Assembly: GCF_010183535.1 (NCBI RefSeq)
Contig: NC_071333.1
Location: forward strand, 1,426,001 to 1,490,000
DNA: 64,000 nt
Direction: 5' to 3'
DNA from: Caenorhabditis remanei
Lineage: Eukaryota; Nematoda; Chromadorea; Rhabditida; Rhabditidae
This document shows, piece after piece, positions 48,613 through 62,230 of the stretch. Positions within the stretch are counted from its first letter, which is position 1; every line of letters begins with the position of its first letter. A program made the translations under genes and the position numbers. The notes below the pieces were generated by a model that was given only the letters and a program-made list of their open reading frames with translations, was not told where the DNA came from and did no database searches.

Positions 48613-50826
48613 TAAGCCAACTGGCAGTGTTGGGCTCCTTTTGGAGTTGCCAACACTCGAGTTGGGTCCTTGTCAAATAAAATTAATTTTTAGTAATATA
48701 TCATTATAAATAGGTAATTATTAACATTGTTTACTTGATAGGTAAGCCAACTGGCAGTGTTGGGCTCCTTTTGGAGTTGCCAACACTCGAGTTGGGTCCT
48801 TGTCAAATAAAATTAATTTTTAGTAATATATCATTATAAATAGGTAATTATTAACATTGTTTACTTGATAGGTAAGCCAACTGGCAGTGTTGGGCTCCTT
48901 TTGGAGTTGCCAACACTCGAGTTGGGTCCTTGTCAAATAAAGTTAATTTTTAGGATTATATCATTATAAATAGGTAATTATTAACTTTGTTTTGATGATA
49001 GGTAAGCCAACTGGCAGTGTTGGGCTCCTATTGGAGTTGCCAACACTCGAGTTGGGTCCTTGTCAAATAAAGTTCATTTTTAGGATTATATCATCATAAA
49101 TAGGTAATTATTAACTTTGTTTACTTGATAGGTAAGCCAACTGGCAGTGTTGGGCTCCTTTTGGAGTTGCCAACACTCGAGTTGGGTCCTTGTCAAATAA
49201 AGTTAATTTTTAGTAATATATCATTATAAATAGGTAATTATTAACTTTGTTTAGATGATAGGTAAGCCAACTGGCAGTGTTGGGCTCCTTTTGGAGTTGC
49301 CAACACTCGAGTTGGGTCCTTGTCAAATAAATTAATTTTTAGTAATATATCATTATAAATAGGTAATTATTAACATTGTTTACTTGATAGGTAAGCCAAC
49401 TGGCAGTGTTGGGCTCCTTTTGGAGTTGCCAACGCTCGAGTTGGGTCCTTGTCAAATAAAGTTAATTTTTAGGATTATATCATTAAAAATAGGTAATTAT
49501 TAACTTTGTTTACTTGATAGGTAAGCCAACTGGCAGTGTTGGGCTCCTTTTGGAGTTGCCAACGCTCGAGTTGGGTCCTTGTCAAATAAAGTTAATTTTT
49601 AGGATTATATCATTATAAATAGGTAATTATTAACTTTGTTTACTTGATAGGTAAGCCAACTGGCAGTGTTGGGCTCTTTTTTGGAGTTGCCAACACTCGA
49701 GTTGGGTCCTTGTCAAATAAAGTTAATTTTTAGGATTATATCATTATAAATAGGTAATTATTAACTTTGTTTAGATGATAGGTAAGCCAACTGGCAGTGT
49801 TGGGCTCCTTTTGGAGTTGCCAACACTCGAGTTGGGTCCTTGTCAAATAAAATTGTATTTTAGGATTATATCATTATAAATAGGTAATTATTAACTTTGT
49901 TTAGATGATAGGTAAGCCAACTGGCAGTGTTGGGCTCCTTTTGGAGTTGCCAACACTCGAGTTGGGTCCTTGTCAAATAAAATTGTATTTTAGGATTATA
50001 TCATTATAAATAGGTAATTATTAACTTTGTTTACTTGATAGGTAAGCCAACTGGCAGTGTTGGGCTCCTTTTGGAGTTGCCAACACTCGAGTTGGGTCCT
50101 TGTCAAATAAAGTTAATTTTTAGGATTATATCATTATAAATAGGTAATTATTAACTTTGTTTAGTTGATAGGTAAGCCAACTGGCAGTGTTGGGCTCCTT
50201 TTGGAGTTGCCAACACTCGAGTTGGGTGCTTGTCAAATAAAGTTAATTTTTAGGATTTTATCATTATAAATAGGTAATTATTAACTTTGTTTAGATGATA
50301 GGTAAGCCAACTGGCAGTGTTGGGCTCCTTTTGGAGTTGCCAACACTCGAGTTGGGTGCTTGTCAAATAAAGTTAATTTTTAGGATTTTATCATTATAAA
50401 TAGGTAATTATTAACTTTGTTTAGTTGATAGGTAAGCCAACTGGCAGTGTTGGGCTCCTTTTGGAGTTGCCAACACTCGAGTTGGGTGCTTGTCAAATAA
50501 AGTTAATTTTTAGGATTATATCATTATAAATAGGTAATTATTAACTTTGTTTACTTGATAGGTAAGCCAACTGGCAGTGTTGGGCTCCTTTTGGAGTTGC
50601 CAACGCTCGAGTTGGGTCCTTGTCAAATAAAGTTAATTTTTAGGATTATATCATTATAAATAGGTAATTATTAACTTTGTTTACTTGATAGGTAAGCCAA
50701 CTGGCAGTGTTGGGCTCCTTTTGGAGTTGCCAACACTCGAGTTGGGTCCTTGTCAAATAAAATTGTATTTTAGTATTATATCATTATAAATAGGTAATTA
50801 ATAACATTGTTTACTTGATAGGTAAG
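48613..50826 (-). repeat. 130-bp satellite array, reverse, between the two B elements
   Basis: About 17 monomers. The first part repeats after the second element B with the same order of variants (two TAGTAATATA spacers, then a GTTTTGATGAT spacer, a CCTATTGG loop and a GTTCATTTTTAG spacer). Confidence 0.95.
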
Positions 50827-51031
50827 CCCAAGGCTGTCAAAAAGGCCGTGGGGCGATTTTATATCTCAGTTCCCAGCCATGGAAAATTTTCGCTTCTTCA
50901 GGCGGCCTTGTAGAGGACCAAAAGATTAGTCGATATGCAAAAATTCAGCCCATTTGGTTAATCCGCGGCCGCGACGGCCCTGAAAGCCGAGGGCCGCGGC
51001 CGGCCGCGGCCGGCCGTGCGACAGCCTTGGG
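50827..51031. mobile_element. Element B, copy 2
   Basis: Appears identical to 48408-48612, including the 12-bp terminal repeats and TAAG flanks (50823-50826 and 51032-51035). The copies are 2419 bp apart within a duplicated satellite block, so this is a duplicate and not an independent insertion. Confidence 0.85.
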
Positions 51032-54000
51032 TAAGCCAACTGGCAGTGTTGGGCTCCTTTTGGAGTTGCCAACACTCGAGTTGGGTCCTTGTCAAATAAA
51101 ATTAATTTTTAGTAATATATCATTATAAATAGGTAATTATTAACATTGTTTACTTGATAGGTAAGCCAACTGGCAGTGTTGGGCTCCTTTTGGAGTTGCC
51201 AACACTCGAGTTGGGTCCTTGTCAAATAAAATTAATTTTTAGTAATATATCATTATAAATAGGTAATTATTAACATTGTTTACTTGATAGGTAAGCCAAC
51301 TGGCAGTGTTGGGCTCCTTTTGGAGTTGCCAACACTCGAGTTGGGTCCTTGTCAAATAAAGTTAATTTTTAGGATTATATCATTATAAATAGGTAATTAT
51401 TAACTTTGTTTTGATGATAGGTAAGCCAACTGGCAGTGTTGGGCTCCTATTGGAGTTGCCAACACTCGAGTTGGGTCCTTGTCAAATAAAGTTCATTTTT
51501 AGGATTATATCATTATAAATAGGTAATTATTAACTTTGTTTACTTGATAGGTAAGCCAACTGGCAGTGTTGGGCTCCTTTTGGAGTTGCCAACACTCGAG
51601 TTGGGTCCTTGTCAAATAAAGTTAATTTTTAGTAATATATCATTATAAATAGGTAATTATTAACTTTGTTTAGATGATAGGTAAGCCAACTGGCAGTGTT
51701 GGGCTCCTTTTGGAGTTGCCAACACTCGAGTTGGGTCCTTGTCAAATAAAATTAATTTTTAGTAATATATCATTATAAATAGGTAATTATTAACATTGTT
51801 TACTTGATAGGTAAGCCAACTGGCAGTGTTGGGCTCCTTTTGGAGTTGCCAACGCTCGAGTTGGGTCCTTGTCAAATAAAGTTAATTTTTAGGATTATAT
51901 CATTAAAAATAGGTAATTATTAACTTTGTTTACTTGATAGGTAAGCCAACTGGCAGTGTTGGGCTCCTTTTGGAGTTGCCAACGCTCGAGTTGGGTCCTT
52001 GTCAAATAAAGTTAATTTTTAGGATTATATCATTATAAATAGGTAATTATTAACTTTGTTTACTTGATAGGTAAGCCAACTGGCAGTGTTGGGCTCCTTT
52101 TGGAGTTGCCAACACTCGAGTTGGGTCCTTGTCAAATAAAGTTAATTTTTAGGATTATATCATTATAAATAGGTAATTATTAACTTTGTTTAGATGATAG
52201 GTAAGCCAACTGGCAGTGTTGGGCTCCTTTTGGAGTTGCCAACACTCGAGTTGGGTCCTTGTCAAATAAAATTGTATTTTAGGATTATATCATTATAAAT
52301 AGGTAATTATTAACTTTGTTTAGATGATAGGTAAGCCAACTGGCAGTGTTGGGCTCCTTTTGGAGTTGCCAACACTCGAGTTGGGTCCTTGTCAAATAAA
52401 ATTGTATTTTAGGATTATATCATTATAAATAGGTAATTATTAACTTTGTTTAGATGATAGGTAAGCCAACTGGCAGTGTTGGGCTCCTTTTGGAGTTGCC
52501 AACACTCGAGTTGGGTCCTTGTCAAATAAAATTGTATTTTAGGATTATATCATTATAAATAGGTAATTATTAACTTTGTTTAGATGATAGGTAAGCCAAC
52601 TGGCAGTGTTGGGCTCCTTTTGGAGTTGCCAACACTCGAGTTGGGTCCTTGTCAAATAAAATTGTATTTTAGGATTATATCATTATAAATAGGTAATTAT
52701 TAACTTTGTTTAGATGATAGGTAAGCCAACTGGCAGTGTTGGGCTCCTTTTGGAGTTGCCAACACTCGAGTTGGATCCTTGTCAAATAAAGTTAATTTTT
52801 AGTATTATATCATTATAAATAGGAAATTATTAACATTGTTTAGTTGATAGGTAAGCCAACTGGCAGTGTTGGGCTCCTTTTGGAGTTGCCAACACTCGAG
52901 TTGGGTCCTTGTCAAATAAAGTTAATTTTTAGGATTATATCATTTTAAATAGGTAATTATTAACTTTGTTTACTTGATAGGTAAGCCAACTGGCAGTGTT
53001 GGGCTCCTTTTGGAGTTGCCAACACTCGAGTTGGGTCCTTGTCAAATAAAGTTAATTTTTAGTATTATATCATTATAAATAGGTAATTAATAACATTGTT
53101 TACTTGATAGGTAAGCCAACTGGCAGTGTTGGGCTCCTTTTGGAGTTGCCAACACTCGAGTTGGGTCCTTGTCAAATAAAGTTAATTTTTAGTATTATAT
53201 CATTATAAATAGGTAATTAATAACATTGTTTACTTGATAGGTAAGCCAACTGGCAGTGTTGGGCTCCTTTTGGAGTTGCCAACGCTCGAGTTGGGTCCTT
53301 GTCAAATAAAGTTAATTTTTAGTATTATATCATTATAAATAGGTAATTATTAACTTTGTTTAGATGATAGGTAAGCCAACTGGCAGTGTTGGGCTCCTTT
53401 TGGAGTTGCCAACACTCGAGTTGGGTCCTTGTCAAATAAAGTTAATTTTTAGGATTATATCATTTTAAATAGGTAATTATTAACTTTGTTTACTTGATAG
53501 GTAAGCCAACTGGCAGTGTTGGGCTCCTTTTGGAGTTGCCAACACTCGAGTTGGGTCCTTGTCAAATAAAGTTAATTTTTAGTATTATATCATTATAAAT
53601 AGGTAATTAATAACATTGTTTACTTGATAGGTAAGCCAACTGGCAGTGTTGGGCTCCTTTTGGAGTTGCCAACACTCGAGTTGGGTCCTTGTCAAATAAA
53701 GTTAATTTTTAGTATTATATCATTATAAATAGGTAATTAATAACATTGTTTACTTGATAGGTAAGCCAACTGGCAGTGTTGGGCTCCTTTTGGAGTTGCC
53801 AACACTCGAGTTGGGTCCTTGTCAAATAAAGTTAATTTTTAGTATTATATCATTATAAATAGGTAATTAATAACATTGTTTACTTGATAGGTAAGCCAAC
53901 TGGCAGTGTTGGGCTCCTTTTGGAGTTGCCAACACTCGAGTTGGGTGCTTGTCAAATAAAGTTAATTTTTAGTATTATATCATTATAAATAGGTAATTAT

Positions 54001-57000
54001 TAACTTTGTTTAGATGATAGGTAAGCCAACTGGCAGTGTTGGGCTCCTTTTGGACTTGCCAACACTCGAGTTGGGTCCTTGTCAAATAAAATTAATTTTT
54101 AGTATTATATCATCATAAATAGGTAATTATTAACATTGTTTACTTGATAGGTAAGCCAACTGGCAGTGTTGGGCTCCTTTTGGAGTTGCCAACACTCGAG
54201 TTGGGTGCTTGTCAAATAAAGTTAATTTTTAGGATTATATCATTATAAATAGGTAATTATTAACTTTGTTTACTTGATAGGTAAGCCAACTGGCAGTGTT
54301 GGGCTCCTTTTGGAGTTGCCAACACTCGAGTTGGGTGCTTGTCAAATAAAGTTCATTTTTAGGATTATATCATTATAAATAGGTAATTATTAACTTTGTT
54401 TACTTGATAGGTAAGCCAACTGGCAGTGTTGGGCTCCTTTTGGAGTTGCCAACACTCGAGTTGAGTCCTTGTCAAATAAAATTGTATTTTAGTATTATAT
54501 CATTATAAATAGGTAATTATTAACTTTGTTTAGATGATAGGTAAGCCAACTGGCAGTGTTGGGCTCCTTTTGGAGTTGCCAACACTCGAGTTGGGTGCTT
54601 GTCAAATAAAGTTAATTTTTAGGATTATATCATTATAAATAGGTAATTATTAACTTTGTTTAGATGATAGGTAAGCCAACTGGCAGTGTTGGGCTCCTTT
54701 TGGAGTTGCCAACACTCGAGTTGGGTCCTTGTCAAATAAAGTTAATTTTTAGGATTATATCATTATAAATAGGTAATTATTAACTTTGTTTACTTGATAG
54801 GTAAGCCAACTGGCAGTGTTGGGCTCCTTTTGGAGTTGCCAACACTCGAGTTGGGTCCTTGTCAAATAAAATTGTATTTTAGTATTATATCATTATAAAT
54901 AGGTAATTATTAACTTTGTTTACTTGATAGGTAAGCCAACTGGCAGTGTTGGGCTCCTTTTGGAGTTGCCAACACTCGAGTTGGGTCCTTGTCAAATAAA
55001 GTTAATTTTTAGGATTATATCATTATAAATAGGTAATTATTAACATTGTTTACTTGATAGGTAAGCCAACTGGCAGTGTTGGGCTCCTTTTGGAGTTGCC
55101 AACACTCGAGTTGGGTCCTTGTCAAATAAAGTTAATTTTTAGGATTATATCATTATAAATAGGTAATTATTAACATTGTTTACTTGATAGGTAAGCCAAC
55201 TGGCAGTGTTGGGCTCCTTTTGGAGTTGCCAACACTCGAGTTGGGTCCTTGTCAAATAAAGTTAATTTTTAGGATTATATCATTATAAATAGGTAATTAT
55301 TAACATTGTTTAGATGATAGGTAAGCCAACTGGCAGTGTTGGGCTCCTTTTGGACTTGCCAACACTCGAGTTGGGTGCTTGTCAAATAAAGTTAATTTTT
55401 AGGATTATATCATTATAAATAGGTAATTATTAACATTGTTTACTTGATAGGTAAGCCAACTGGCAGTGTTGGGCTCCTTTTGGAGTTGCCAACACTCGAG
55501 TTGCGTCCTTGTCAAATAAAGTTAATTTTTAGGATTATATCATTATAAATAGGTAATTATTAACATTGTTTACTTGATAGGTAAGCCAACTGGCAGTGTT
55601 GGGCTCCTTTTGGAGTTGCCAACACTCGAGTTGGGTGCTTGTCAAATAAAGTTAATTTTTAGGATTATATCATTATAAATAGGTAATTATTAACTTTGTT
55701 TACTTGATAGGTAAGCCAACTGGCAGTGTTGGGCTCCTTTTGGAGTTGCCAACACTCGAGTTGGGTGCTTGTCAAATAAAGTTAATTTTTAGGATTATAT
55801 CATTATAAATAGGTAATTATTAACTTTGTTTACTTGATAGGTAAGCCAACTGGCAGTGTTGGGCTCCTTTTGGACTTGCCAACACTCGAGTTGGGTGCTT
55901 GTCAAATAAAGTTCATTTTTAGGATTATATCATTATAAATAGGTAATTATTAACTTTGTTTACTTGATAGGTAAGCCAACTGGCAGTGTTGGGCTCCTTT
56001 TGGAGTTGCCAACACTCGAGTTGGGTCCTTGTCAAATAAAATTGTATTTTAGTATTATATCATTATAAATAGGTAATTATTAACTTTGTTTAGATGATAG
56101 GTAAGCCAACTGGCAGTGTTGGGCTCCTTTTGGACTTGCCAACACTCGAGTTGGGTGCTTGTCAAATAAAGTTAATTTTTAGGATTATATCATTATAAAT
56201 AGGTAATTATTAACATTGTTTAGATGATAGGTAAGCCAACTGGCAGTGTTGGGCTCCTTTTGGACTTGCCAACACTCGAGTTGGGTCCTTGTCAAATAAA
56301 ATTAATTTTTAGTAATATATCATTATAAATAGGTAATTATTAACTTTGTTTACTTGATAGGTAAGCCAACTGGCAGTGTTGGGCTCCTTTTGGAGTTGCC
56401 AACACTCGAGTTGGGTCCTTGTCAAATAAAATTGTATTTTAGTATTATATCATTATAAATAGGTGATTATTAACTTTGTTTAGATGATAGGTAAGCCAAC
56501 TGGCAGTGTTGGGCTCCTTTTGGAGTTGCCAACACTCGAGTTGGGTGCTTGTCAAATAAAGTTCATTTTTAGGATTATATCATTATAAATAGGTAATTAT
56601 TAACTTTGTTTACTTGATAGGTAAGCCAACTGGCAGTGTTGGGCTCCTTTTGGAGTTGCCAACACTCGAGTTGGGTCCTTGTCAAATAAAATTGTATTTT
56701 AGTATTATATCATTATAAATAGGTAATTATTAACTTTGTTTACTTGATAGGTAAGCCAACTGGCAGTGTTGGGCTCCTTTTGGAGTTGCCAACACTCGAG
56801 TTGGGTCCTTGTCAAATATAATTGTATTTTAGTATTATATCATTATAAATAGGTAATTATTAACTTTGTTTAGATGATAGGTAAGCCAACTGGCAGTGTT
56901 GGGCTCCTTTTGGAGTTGCCAACACTCGAGTTGGGTGCTTGTCAAATAAAATTAATTTTTAGGATTATATCATTATAAATAGGTAATTATTAACATTGTT

Positions 57001-60000
57001 TAGATGATAGGTAAGCCAACTGGCAGTGTTGGGCTCCTTTTGGACTTGCCAACACTCGAGTTGGGTGCTTGTCAAATAAAATTGTATTTTAGTATTATAT
57101 CATTATAAATAGGTAATTATTAACTTTGTTTAGATGATAGGTAAGCCAACTGGCAGTGTTGGGCTCCTTTTGGACTTGCCAACACTCGAGTTGGGTGCTT
57201 GTCAAATAAAATTAATTTTTAGGATTATATCATTATAAATAGGTAATTATTAACTTTGTTTACTTGATAGGTAAGCCAACTGGCAGTGTTGGGCTCCTTT
57301 TGGAGTTGCCAACACTCGAGTTGGGTCCTTGTCAAATAAAATTGTATTTTAGTATTATATCATTATAAATAGGTAATTATTAACTTTGTTTAGATGATAG
57401 GTAAGCCAACTGGCAGTGTTGGGCTCCTTTTGGAGTTGCCAACACTCGAGTTGGGTGCTTGTCAAATAAAATTAATTTTTAGGATTATATCATTATAAAT
57501 AGGTAATTATTAACTTTGTTTACTTGATAGGTAAGCCAACTGGCAGTGTTGGGCTCCTTTTGGAGTTGCCAACACTCGAGTTGGGTCCTTGTCAAATAAA
57601 ATTAATTTTTAGTAATATATCATTATAAATAGGTAATTATTAACTTTGTTCAGATGATAGGTAAGCCAACTGGCAGTGTTGGGCTCCTTTTGGAGTTGCC
57701 AACACTCGAGTTGGGTCCTTGTCAAATAAAATTAATTTTTAGTATTATATCATTATAAATAGGTAATTATTAACTTTGTTCAGATGATAGGTAAGCCAAC
57801 TGGCAGTGTTGGGCTCCTTTTGGAGTTGCCAACACTCGAGTTGGGTCCTTGTCAAATAAAATTAATTTTTAGTATTATATCATTATAAATAGGTAATTAT
57901 TAACTTTGTTCAGATGATAGGTAAGCCAACTGGCAGTGTTGGGCTCCTTTTGGAGTTGCCAACACTCGAGTTGGGTCCTTGTCAAATAAAATTAATTTTT
58001 AGTAATATATCATTATAAATAGGTAATTATTAACATTGTTTACTTGATAGGTAAGCCAACTGGCAGTGTTGGGCTCCTTTTGGAGTTGCCAACACTCGAG
58101 TTGGGTCCTTGTCAAATAAAATTGATTTTTAGTATTATATCATTATAAATAGGTAATTATTAACATTGTTTACTTGATAGGTAAGCCAACTGGCAGTGTT
58201 GGGCTCCTTTTGGAGTTGCCAACACTCGAGTTGGGTGCTTGTCAAATAAAGTTCATTTTTAGTAATATATCATTATAAATAGGTAATTATTAACATTGTT
58301 TACTTGATAGGTAAGCCAACTGGCAGTGTTGGGCTCCTTTTGGAGTTGCCAACACTCGAGTTGGGTCCTTGTCAATAAAAATTAATTTTTAGTATTATAT
58401 CATTATAAATAGGTAATTATTAACTTTGTTTAGATGATAGGTAAGCCAACTGGCAGTGTTGGGCTCCTTTTGGAGTTGCCAACACTCGAGTTGGGTGCTT
58501 GTCAAATAAAATTAATTTTTAGTAATATATCATTATAAATAGGTAATTATTAACATTGTTTACTTGATAGGTAAGCCAACTGGCAGTGTTGGGCTCCTTT
58601 TGGAGTTGCCAACACTCGAGTTGGGTGCTTGTCAAATAAAGTTCATTTTTAGGATTATATCATTATAAATAGGTAATTATTAACATTGTTTACTTGATAG
58701 GTAAGCCAACTGGCAGTGTTGGGCTCCTTTTGGAGTTGCCAACACTCGAGTTGGGTCCTTGTCAAATAAAGTTAATTTTTAGGATTATATCATTATAAAT
58801 AGGTAATTATTAACATTGTTTACTTGATAGGTAAGCCAACTGGCAGTGTTGGGCTCCTTTTGGAGTTGCCAACACTCGAGTTGGGTGCTTGTCAAATAAA
58901 GTTAATTTTTAGGATTATATCATTATAAATAGGTAATTATTAACATTGTTTACTTGATAGGTAAGCCAACTGGCAGTGTTGGGCTCCTTTTGGAGTTGCC
59001 AACACTCGAGTTGGGTCCTTGTCAAATACAGTTAATTTTTAGTATTATATTATTATAAATAGGTAATTATTAACTTTGTTTACTTGATAGGTAAGCCAAC
59101 TGGCAGTGTTGGGCTCCTTTTGGAGTTGCCAACACTCGAGTTGGGTCCTTGTCAAATAAAGTTAATTTTTAGTATTATATTATTATAAATAGGTAATTAT
59201 TAACATTGTTTACTTGATAGGTAAGCCAACTGGCAGTGTTAGCCTCCTTTTGGAGTTGCCAACACTCGAGTTGGGTGCTTGTCAAATAAAGTTCATTTTT
59301 AGGATTATATCATTATAAATAGGTAATTATTAACTTTGTTTAGATGATAGGTAAGCCAACTGGCAGTGTTGGGCTCCTTTTGGAGTTGCCAACACTCGAG
59401 TTGGGTCCTTGTCAAATAAAGTTAATTTTTAGGATTATATTATTATAAATAGGTAATTATTAACTTTGTTTACTTGATAGGTAAGCCAACTGGCAGTGTT
59501 AGCCTCCTTTTGGAGTTGCCAACACTCGAGTTGGGTCCTTGTCAAATAAAGTTAATTTTTAGTATTATATTATTATAAATAGGTAATTATTAACTTTGTT
59601 TACTTGATAGGTAAGCCAACTGGCAGTGTTGGGCTCCTTTTGGAGTTGCCAACACTCGAGTTGGGTCCTTGTCAAATAAAGTTAATTTTTAGGATTATAT
59701 CATTATAAATAGGTAATTATTAACTTTGTTTACTTGATAGGTAAGCCAACTGGCAGTGTTAGCCTCCTTTTGGAGTTGCCAACACTCGAGTTGGGTGCTT
59801 GTCAAATAAAGTTCATTTTTAGGATTATATCATTATAAATAGGTAATTATTAACTTTGTTTAGATGATAGGTAAGCCAACTGGCAGTGTTGGGCTCCTTT
59901 TGGAGTTGCCAACACTCGAGTTGGGTCCTTGTCAAATAAAGTTAATTTTTAGGATTATATCATTATAAATAGGTAATTATTAACTTTGTTTACTTGATAG

Positions 60001-62230
60001 GTAAGCCAACTGGCAGTGTTGGGCTCCTTTTGGAGTTGCCAACACTCGAGTTGGGTCCTTGTCAAATAAAGTTAATTTTTAGGATTATATCATTATAAAT
60101 AGGTAATTATTAACATTGTTTACTTGATAGGTAAGCCAACTGGCAGTGTTGGGCTCCTTTTGGAGTTGCCAACACTCGAGTTGGGTCCTTGTCAAATAAA
60201 GTTAATTTTTAGGATTATATCATTATAAATAGGTAATTATTAACTTTGTTTAGATGATAGGTAAGCCAACTGGCAGTGTTGGGCTCCTTTTGGAGTTGCC
60301 AACACTCGAGTTGGGTCCTTGTCAAATAAAGTTAATTTTTAGTATTATATCATTATAAATAGGTAATTATTAACATTGTTTACTTGATAGGTAAGCCAAC
60401 TGGCAGTGTTGGGCTCCTTTTGGAGTTGCCAACACTCGAGTTGGGTCCTTGTCAAATAAAGTTAATTTTTAGTATTATATCATTATAAATAGGTAATTAT
60501 TAACATTGTTTACTTGATAGGTAAGCCAACTGGCAGTGTTGGGCTCCTTTTGGAGTTGCCAACACTCGAGTTGGGTCCTTGTCAAATAAAGTTAATTTTT
60601 AGTATTATATTATTATAAATAGGTAATTAATAACATTGTTTACTTGATAGGTAAGCCAACTGGCAGTGTTAGCCTCCTTTTGGAGTTGCCAACACTAGAG
60701 TTGGGTGCTTGTCAAATAAAGTTCATATTTAGGATTATATCATTATAAATAGGTAATTATTAACTTTGTTTAGATGATAGGTAAGCCAACTGGCAGTGTT
60801 GGGCTCCTTTTGGAGTTGCCAACACTCGAGTTGGGTCCTTGTCAAATAAAGTTAATTTTTAGTATTATATTATTATAAATAGGTAATTAATAACATTGTT
60901 TACTTGATAGGTAAGCCAACTGGCAGTGTTGGGCTCCTTTTGGAGTTGCCAACACTCGAGTTGGGTGCTTGTCAAATAAAGTTCATTTTTAGGATTATAT
61001 CATTATAAATAGGTAATTATTAACATTGTTTACTTGATAGGTAAGCCAACTGGCAGTGTTGGGCTCCTTTTGGAGTTGCCAACACTCGAGTTGGGTCCTT
61101 GTCAAATAAAGTTAATTTTTAGTATTATATTATTATAAATAGGTAATTAATAACATTGTTTACTTGATAGGTAAGCCAACTGGCAGTGTTAGCCTCCTTT
61201 TGGAGTTGCCAACACTCGAGTTGGGTGCTTGTCAAATAAAGTTCATATTTAGGATTATATCATTATAAATAGGTAATTATTAACTTTGTTTAGATGATAG
61301 GTAAGCCAACTGGCAGTGTTGGGCTCCTTTTGGAGTTGCCAACACTCGAGTTGGGTCCTTGTCAAATAAAGTTAATTTTTAGGATTATATCATTATAAAT
61401 AGGTAATTATTAACATTGTTTACTTGATAGGTAAGCCAACTGGCAGTGTTGGGCTCCTTTTGGAGTTGCCAACACTCGAGTTGGGTCCTTGTCAAATAAA
61501 GTTAATTTTTAGGATTATATCATTATAAATAGGTAATTATTAACATTGTTTACTTGATAGGTAAGCCAACTGGCAGTGTTGGGCTCCTTTTGGAGTTGCC
61601 AACACTCGAGTTGGGTGCTTGTCAAATAAAGTTCATTTTTAGGATTATATCATTATAAATAGGTAATTATTAACTTTGTTTTGATGATAGGTAAGCCAAC
61701 TGGCAGTGTTGGGCTCCTTTTGGAGTTGCCAACACTCGAGTTGGGTCCTTGTCAAATAAAGTTAATTTTTAGTATTATATCATTATAAATAGGTAATTAT
61801 TAACATTGTTTACTTGATAGGTAAGCCAACTGGCAGTGTTGGGCTCCTTTTGGAGTTGCCAACACTCGAGTTGGGTCCTTGTCAAATAAAGTTAATTTTT
61901 AGTATTATATCATTATAAATAGGTAATTATTAACATTGTTTACTTGATAGGTAAGCCAACTGGCAGTGTTGGGCTCCTTTTGGAGTTGCCAACACTCGAG
62001 TTGGGTGCTTGTCAAATAAAGTTCATTTTTAGGATTATATCATTATAAATAGGTAATTATTAACTTTGTTTTGATGATAGGTAAGCCAACTGGCAGTGTT
62101 GGGCTCCTTTTGGAGTTGCCAACACTCGAGTTGGGTGCTTGTCAAATAAAGTTCATTTTTAGGATTATATCATTATAAATAGGTAAATATTAACTTTGTT
62201 TTGATGATAGGTAAGCCAACTGGCAGTGTT
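51032..62230 (-). repeat. 130-bp satellite array, reverse, longest uninterrupted block
   Basis: About 86 monomers. Variant groups recur: TTAGCCTCC in the hairpin at about 59240, 59500, 59760, 60670 and 61190; TTGGACTTGCC at about 54050, 55350, 55870, 56130, 56260 and 57050. The array stops at 62230 inside a hairpin module, after GGCAGTGTT. No genes are seen. Confidence 0.97.

Larger units (their letters stand above)
47880..52440 (-). repeat. Tandem duplication with period of about 2.42 kb
   Basis: Two blocks, about 47880-50020 and 50160-52440, contain element B and the same succession of variant monomers. Over nearly 2 kb I see only a few differences, such as CATCATAAAT against CATTATAAAT, one missing A near 49330 and one extra T near 49677, plus one monomer more in the second copy. 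The duplication therefore looks recent. Confidence 0.8.
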
